Shown: positions 58,102 to 64,000 of the stretch, piece by piece
Layout of the letters: each line of letters begins with the position of its first letter
Position numbering within the stretch: the first letter of the stretch is position 1
Assembly (NCBI GenBank): GCA_964019135.1
Contig: OZ025265.1
Coordinates: 4,842,318-4,906,317, forward strand
DNA from: Arenicola marina
Taxonomy: Eukaryota > Annelida > Polychaeta > Arenicolidae
Direction of reading: 5' to 3'
DNA: 64,000 nucleotides
Made by a program: the position numbers and the translations under genes
The notes under the pieces: model-generated
Told to the model about the DNA's origin: nothing
What the model saw: only the letters and a program-made list of their open reading frames with translations
Databases searched by the model: none

Positions 58102-58872
58102 GGTAAATAGACGTCATTGACATGAAGTTTCCCTAGAATAAGAACAACAATTATTCTACAAACTATGTTGAATCATATATTGAACAGATTCATGTACCCA
58201 ATATAGGGCCTAGACCAGGCCCTTGCTCCCATCGAAGCCCCATAATGTGGCGTACAGTCCCAATCTTTTCTAACCAAAGCACTTTCATGTCTTAAAAGCT
58301 GCGAAATGGAATCTACTCCACGGTACACCGTCCTGTCATGATCCATCAGCACTGTCTCTGGCGTTAGACCATCCTCCCTATCCCCGTCTGTCCGCCAACA
58401 CGGTCCACCTGCGGTAGTCCAGCCTATCCCCTTCATTAGTGCGGGGATTTTTATCGTTCTCGGTCAGTGTCTTTTGGATGTGACTCGGATGCACCGACGG
58501 CAACGATAGTCCGTAAAGAAAAAAATGTCGTCCCTTGGTACCAACGGGGTTCCGTAGTTTCGCATCTACATCTGTGAGAATATTATAGCACCACACAACT
58601 TAAAGCAATGTGTTCTGTAATTTTAAAATTACCAATCTCTTGTCCATGTCAAATAAGTCTATTCGGTCTTAAATTTAAATCCTGAAAACCTGTGGGCATT
58701 CTGGAGAGAAGCAAATTGGTTAAATGGGGCAATAGTGCGCACCTGTTTGCTGTTCGGCATACTGTGTGGTGTCGACCACTGCTCGCTAGGACGTCCGCGC
58801 GCGACAAACTAGTCGGCCCAGTATAAGGTTGAAATTGTTGTTTTACAAACTTCAATGTATATCTAAATCAAA
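58102..58872. other. Unassigned DNA with coding-like minus-strand stretches
   Basis: Minus frames at 58,378-58,596 (72 codons, containing NPVGTKGRHFFLYGLSLPSV) and, in a different frame, 58,173-58,436 (87 codons, containing SALVRKDWDCTPHYGAS) overlap end to start. Together they look like one frame broken by a frameshift. I do not recognise the product; it could be a decayed exon or a transposon ORF. Confidence 0.25.
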
Positions 58873-59949
58873 TTGATGGTGGGGGGGGGGGGTGGGAGGG
58901 GGGTATGTAACCCTGTTTGGGGGCGTTAGAGGTCACGGCAGCCTCAGGCCGTCCACGGTGATGGTTGCCATTGTGGTTCTGAAAATCAGTGAAAAATCCA
59001 CCTTAATAGTTGCTGAAGGTTCGATACACAACACAAACCTCTAATTCTTAGTTTTTTGATGTTCCAGAACATTATCATCTACGAGTGTGTGGGGGGCGGG
59101 GGGGGGGGGCGGAGTTTGATGCGTCTAATACTCGCCCAACTGTTTACATTTTGTCCACTAACAGCTTTTGCCAGCTTATTTTCATGCCTTGTGTTCTCTG
59201 GCCCCACGCTTCCGGCAAGCGCCATTTTGCGGACTGGCTGCACATTCCCGAGATTTGTCAAAGACCTAGTTCCCATTGTTTACCCAGAATAGACACTGTC
59301 TTTTGATGAACAGAACGGGTTTATGCAATCGGGACTAGGACAAAATTTGATATAGGTTGTGGGGTAAAGGATAAATGGGAAAGGCGGCGGGTGAAAAGAG
59401 TCGATGTAATCAGTTCTGTAATGAAAATATTCTTTTAAAGTTTACACACCAATTTCGGTGTTGTGTCTTTACATAGGCCTACACGCATGTGATAAGGTGT
59501 TAATTTTCCTGATCACTTCCTTTACCGCAATCGGAGGGATTAGGAATGAATAAAAAATGAATGTGTCGGTTGCCATGTCAAAGCATGATGAAGGTTGCAT
59601 GTGATTCATTCATGCAATTAAAGATCGCGACGTTTTAGTTTAAGGTAAAAGACTGTCCTGTTAACGGAACGCCATCTGCCACAAGATCAAAAAAGGCGCT
59701 CGTCTATTACTTGTTTTCTTTAGCGCAATTATCCGTATTTCCCTTTGGTTTTGCCGAATCGTTGTGATAGTTTCCACTAGGAGCCCAAAGCGCCATTTCT
59801 GGCGTGTCAACCATCGTCTCATGCTTATATCCATCAATGTGCCACGTAGCCTTATTCATAAAGCTTCTGAGGAATGTCTTTGAAAAATCCGTTATTCACG
59901 TAACATTTGTGGTGTCGTGGTGTCGTCTGGACGGCCTTTGCCGAGACGT
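58873..59949. other. Unassigned DNA with G-runs
   Basis: G-rich runs lie at 58,881-58,902 and 59,091-59,109. The 60-80-codon frames nearby are open on both strands. Nothing else is recognised up to the 28-bp satellite. Confidence 0.4.
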
Positions 59950-61905
59950 TCACAGCCGCCACCTGTAATGCCTTGTGACACAGCCACCACTCTAATGCCT
60001 TATGTCACAGCCGCCACCTGTAATGCCTTGTGACACAGCCACCACTCTAATGCCTTATGCCACAGCCGCCACCTGTAATGCCTTGTGACACAGCCACCAC
60101 TCTAATGCCTTATGCCACAGCCGCCACCTGTAATGCCTTGTGACATAGCCACCACTCTAATGCCTTATGCCACAGCCGCCACCTGTAATGCCTTGTGACA
60201 TAGCCACCACTCTAATGCCTTATGCCACAGCCGCCACCTGTAATGCCTTGTGACATAGCCACCACTCTAATGCCTTATGCCACAGCCGCCACCTGTAATG
60301 CCTTGTGACACAGCCACCACCTGTAATGCCTTATGCCACAGCCGCCACCTGTACTGCCTTATGCCACAGCCGCCACCTGTACTGCCTTATGCCACAGCCT
60401 TATGTCACAGCCGCCACCTGTACTGCCTTATGCCACAGCCGCCACCTGTAATGCCTTAAATCACAGCCGCCACCTGTACTGCCTTATGCCACAGCCTTAT
60501 GTCACAGCCGCCACCTGTACTGCCTTATGCCACAGCCGCCACCTGTAATGCCTTAAATCACAGCCACCACCTGTAATGCCTTATGCCACAGCCGCCACCT
60601 GTACTGCCTTATGCCACAGCCGCCACCTGTACTGCCTTATGCCACAGCCTTATGTCACAGCCGCCACCTGTACTGCCTTATGCCACAGCCGCCACCTGTA
60701 ATGCCTTAAATCACAGCCGCCACCTGTAATGCCTTATGCCACAGCCGCCACCTGTAATGCCTTATGCCGCAGACACCACCTGTACTGCCTTATGTCACAG
60801 CCGCTACCTGTAATGCCTTATTCCACAGCCGCCACCTGTAATGCCTTGTGACACAGCCGCCACCTGTAATGCCTTATGCCACAGCCGCCACCTGTAATGC
60901 CTTGTGACACATCCACCACCTGTAATGCCTTATATTACAGCCGCCACCTGTAATGCCTTATGCCACAGACACCACCTGTAATGCCTTAAATCACAGCCGC
61001 CACCTGTACTGCCTTATGCCACAGCCTTATGTCACAGCCGCCACCTGTACTGCCTTATGCCACAGCCGCCACCTGTAATGCCTTAAATCACAGCCACCAC
61101 CTGTAATGCCTTATGCCACAGCCGCCACCTGTACTGCCTTATGCCACAGCCGCCACCTGTACTGCCTTATGCCACAGCCTTATGTCACAGCCGCCACCTG
61201 TACTGCCTTATGCCACAGCCGCCACCTGTAATGCCTTAAATCACAGCCGCCACCTGTAATGCCTTATGCCGCAGACACCACCTGTAATGCCTTATGCCAC
61301 AGCCGCTACCTGTAATGCCTTATTCCACAGCCGCCACCTGTAATGCCTTGTGACACAGCCGCCACCTGTAATGCCTTATGCCACAGCCGCCACCTGTAAT
61401 GCCTTGTGACACATCCACCACCTGTAATGCCTTATATTACAGCCGCCACCTGTAATGCCTTATGCCACAGACACCACCTGTAATGCCTTATGCCACAGCC
61501 TTATGTCATAGCCGCCACCTGTACTGCTTTATGCCACAGCCGCCACCTGTAATGCCTTATGCCGCAGACACCACCTGTAATGCCTTATGCCACAGCCTTA
61601 TGTCATAGCCGCCACCTGTACTGCCTTATGCCACAGCCGCCACTTGTAATGCCTTAAGTCACAGCCGCCATCTGTAGTGCCTTATGCCACAACCGCCACC
61701 TTAAAGCCTTATGACACAGCCGCCACCTGTAATGCCTTATGCCACAGCCACCACCTCCAATGCCTTATTCCACAGCCCTATGTCATAGCTGCCACCTGTA
61801 ATGCCTTATGCCACAGACAACACCTGTAATGCCATATGCCACAGCCTTATGTATGTCATAGCCCGCTACCTATAATGCCTGATGCCACAACCGCCGCCTG
61901 TAATC
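59950..61905. repeat. 28-bp satellite (CAGCCGCCACCTGTAATGCC), about 70 copies
   Basis: The unit is GCCACAGCCGCCACCTGTAA plus TGCCTTAT. At 59,970-60,300 it runs as a 55-bp dimer alternating CCGCCACCTGTAATGCCTTG and CCACCACTCTAATGCC. From 60,330 a variant with CTGTACTGCC and an inserted CTTATGTCACAG appears in groups. A block of about 530 bp is duplicated (CCTTAAATCACAG at 60,454 and 60,984 with the same neighbours). The unit closely matches the end of the dispersed element at 63,112-64,000. Confidence 0.95.
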
Positions 61906-61985
61906 CGTTATGCCACAGCCACAGGGCGGCCGGAAGTGGTTGTCTTGTCACGACAGGTATGGAACCTGTTTCCGGGACTTGTCGG
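61906..61985 (-). mobile_element. Inverted terminal fragment of the dispersed element, adjoining the 28-bp satellite
   Basis: The reverse complement reads GAAACAGGTTCCATACCTG, CGTGACAAGACAACCACTTC, then CGCCCTGTGGCTGTGGCATA. This is the same order and sequence as 51,950-52,000 and 63,925-63,985. It runs straight into the satellite at 61,905. Confidence 0.8.
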
Positions 61986-63111
61986 CGGTCAAGTGTTGCG
62001 GCAATTCCGCGCAGTCAGCATGTATTTGTCCCACCGCGTCCCAATTCTTAGCTTTGATTATTGCTGAGGATTTTTGCGTAGGCGAGACTTTATCCGACGC
62101 CAGATGCTAAGGCATGCAACACGCGGCATGGTGAGGAACGTTATCAGCGTAAATGTGCTGATAAAAAGTCACTTCATCATCAGTTTTATTCTAGTTCCGA
62201 ATCTACAGGTCTAGAGATTACGGATGTGTGTGTCTGGCACAGAAGTAGTAACGCCGTGTGACTCTGGCTATCATTGATACATTAAAATCATGCCCATTTT
62301 CCGCAATGTAAGCAGAGTAAAATAGGCAGCGGACCTGTTACCATGCATCCAGCGACCCAAATTTAAAACAGATACGCTATGAAAGTCACATTACACGCTG
62401 GAATGTTCACTTTGAACGATTTACGTTAGCCGGTCGACAGGTAGCTTGTTAATTTTTCCTTGGCACTGGCGTCTGGGGTAGGTGTCGGGTCTCTTGTGGC
62501 GGACGCCAATCGCAGCCCAATCCAACACCGACTCACTGACTCTCTGGCAAGTTCCATTCAACCCTAATTGTTCATTGTCCTGGGCTACTGGGGCCCAGCG
62601 GCGCGTGGAACCAAGCGACGCGTTATCAGACTGTAAGTTGACAGCTCCACGTGACTCTATGGCCTTGACATTGATTGATATCTGTGAAAGATGGCGGCCT
62701 GCCGTGAATGAGGAGACCGAGCGTGGATCCCGGTAATGTCATCCTCGTTCTCTGCTGGGGCAAGGACCACATCCATCTTATCTGACTGCCCGAGACGGGG
62801 TCATCCATCTCGCCAGCCTTGACCATTGGGACCCTGCTCGGTTAGAGCGCCCGATGACACTGGGTGTCTCCACGATAAGTGTGCTTTACGACCTTGTAAT
62901 TATATCAAATTTTCTTTATGTGTCTGACACCTCATGGCCAAGGTCGTTTATATTTGCATATGTAAATAGCTGGTAACGAGATCTTTACATGGAAATGTGT
63001 CGTACGTTGTCATACCGAACTGAACCTTCCCAGTAAACTAAGCAAGTCAATGGGCTCATTTTAGCGCGCATACTGGGTGTATCAATTGTCGGTCTTAATG
63101 ACCGGACGTCA
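61986..63111. other. Unassigned DNA
   Basis: An 84-codon frame at 62,482-62,736 and overlapping minus-strand frames have no recognisable product. No repeats are seen. Confidence 0.4.
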
Positions 63112-64000
63112 TGTTGTCGTTTCCAGAACCAGAAACAGGCACTTGTAGAATCTATATATAGTGTTTTGTGTGCAATTTTGCAATTGTGTGCGATATTGCA
63201 ATAGTGCAATGGTGTATTATTGGCATTTCATATTAAAGTATATTATATAGTACTGTATGTGTTTAGATGTACTCCCCAGGGTGGGGAGGGGGTTGGGTGC
63301 TGTGAGCGGCCCTAGAACGCTTGTGGTCGGGGACGTTCGCAACACCTAGAGCCTAGCACACCGGCATGGAGGTGAGAGTTACCACATAACACATCGGTAG
63401 GAAGGTGACAGTTCCCAGATGAAACATCGGTAGGAAGGTGAGAGTTCCAACATAACACATCTGAAGGAAGGTGAGAGTTCCCACATAACACACCGGTAAG
63501 AAGATGAGAGCTCCCACATAACACATCGGTAGGAGTGTGAGAGTTCCCACATAACACATCGGTAGGTAGGTGAGAGTTACCACATAACACACCGGTAGGG
63601 AGGTGAGAGTTCCCACATAACACATCGGTAGGAAGGTGACAGTTCCCACATGACACATTGGTAGGAGTGTGAGAGTTCCCACATAACACATCGGTAGGGA
63701 GGTGAGAGTTCCCACATAACACATCGGTAGGAAGGTGAGAGTTACCACATAACACATCGGTAGGAAGGTGAGAGTTCCCAATAACACATCGGTAGGAAGG
63801 TGAGAGTTACCACGTAACGCATCGGTGGGACAGAGAGAGTAAACACCCCCGCGGTGTGCATATACAGACCACATTTCTTGACCCAAGAACCGAAACACGT
63901 ACCACGTACACGTTACGGACACAGATTCCACGCCTGTCGTGACAATACAACCATTTCCTACCACCCTGTGGCTGTGGCATAACGGATAACAGGTGACGGC
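63112..64000 (+). mobile_element. Dispersed element with internal 33-bp repeats, copy 2, cut by the window end
   Basis: Same order of segments as 51,550-52,035: CCAGAACCAGAAACAGGC, a GCAAT-rich stretch, GGGGAGGGGGTTGGGTGCTG, the 33-bp array, CAGACCACATTTCTTGACCC, and CCCTGTGGCTGTGGCATAAC. It reaches ATAACAGGTGACGGC at the last base of the window. It differs from copy 1 mainly by the large growth of the internal array. Confidence 0.75.
63355..63835. repeat. 33-bp minisatellite inside the dispersed element, about 14.5 copies
   Basis: The unit contains CATAACACATCGGTAGGAAG and GTGAGAGTTCC; variants carry GGTAGGAGTG, GGTAGGGAGG or GTTACCA. Thirty-three is 11 codons, so minus-strand frames of 147 and 203 codons appear (LCGNSHLPTDV and CYVGTLTFLPM types). 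They are repeat artefacts. Confidence 0.92.

Noticed and set aside
63312..63964. 147- and 203-codon minus-strand frames with 11-residue repeats
   Set aside because: They read the 33-bp minisatellite inside a dispersed element; the other copy of the element does not keep the frame.

Overview
This window looks like repeat-dominated nuclear DNA of an animal, most likely a marine invertebrate. The grounds are large minisatellites, dispersed transposon copies with target-site duplications, a non-LTR retrotransposon endonuclease remnant, an AATAAA plus (TTATC)n retroposon-type tail, and no operon-like gene packing. The species cannot be named from sequence alone. I find no intact protein-coding gene I can defend, no tRNA or rRNA gene, and no CRISPR array. 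Nearly all long open frames lie in tandem arrays whose period is a multiple of three (12, 21, 33 or 39 bp), so a monomer without a stop gives a long false ORF in several frames.

Layout. 1-502 is a 50-bp minisatellite cut by the window edge. About 1,237-24,775 is built around an inverted duplication: blocks A, B, C, D on the left (1,237-1,832; 4,872-5,090; 5,091-6,108; 6,445-6,860) recur on the opposite strand in mirror order on the right (24,216-24,775; 24,000-24,215; 19,795-20,846; 16,630-17,055). Each arm has its own later insertion. The left arm has about 3.0 kb between A and B (1,833-4,871). The right arm has a 3.1-kb element between B and C (20,856-23,953, flanked by the 9-bp repeat CCATTATTA) and a 12-bp minisatellite between C and D (17,237-19,040). 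The spacer between the arms holds a 21-bp minisatellite interrupted by a strong hairpin (7,145-7,470), a retrotransposon endonuclease remnant (10,240-10,560) and a 119-bp near-perfect hairpin (14,341-14,459).

26,072-42,437 is one 16.4-kb G-rich satellite with a 39-bp monomer (about 420 copies), organised in nested higher-order repeats of about 4.53, 2.38 and 2.19 kb. From 42.4 to 48.1 kb the DNA is mostly unassigned, with a short ankyrin-like remnant (about 45.0 kb) and a second copy of a TTAA-flanked MITE (46,956-47,329; first copy 22,266-22,625). 48,107-49,502 is a 23-bp satellite with self-complementary monomers, and 50,032-50,225 is a 14-bp array.

A dispersed element occurs at 51,550-52,035 and again at 63,112-64,000, carrying about 2.6 and about 14.5 copies of an internal 33-bp repeat. 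Its terminal sequence appears to be the source of the 28-bp satellite at 59,950-61,905, which abuts a third, inverted fragment of the same element. 57,220-58,101 is a second copy of the 3' part of the 3.1-kb element, including its TATAG-rich subterminal array.

Together, tandem arrays cover roughly a third of the window and transposon-derived sequence much of the rest. The interest lies in genome architecture: satellite birth from transposon ends, higher-order repeat growth, and dated nested insertions. It does not lie in genes. All alignments were made by eye, so identities and boundaries are approximate.
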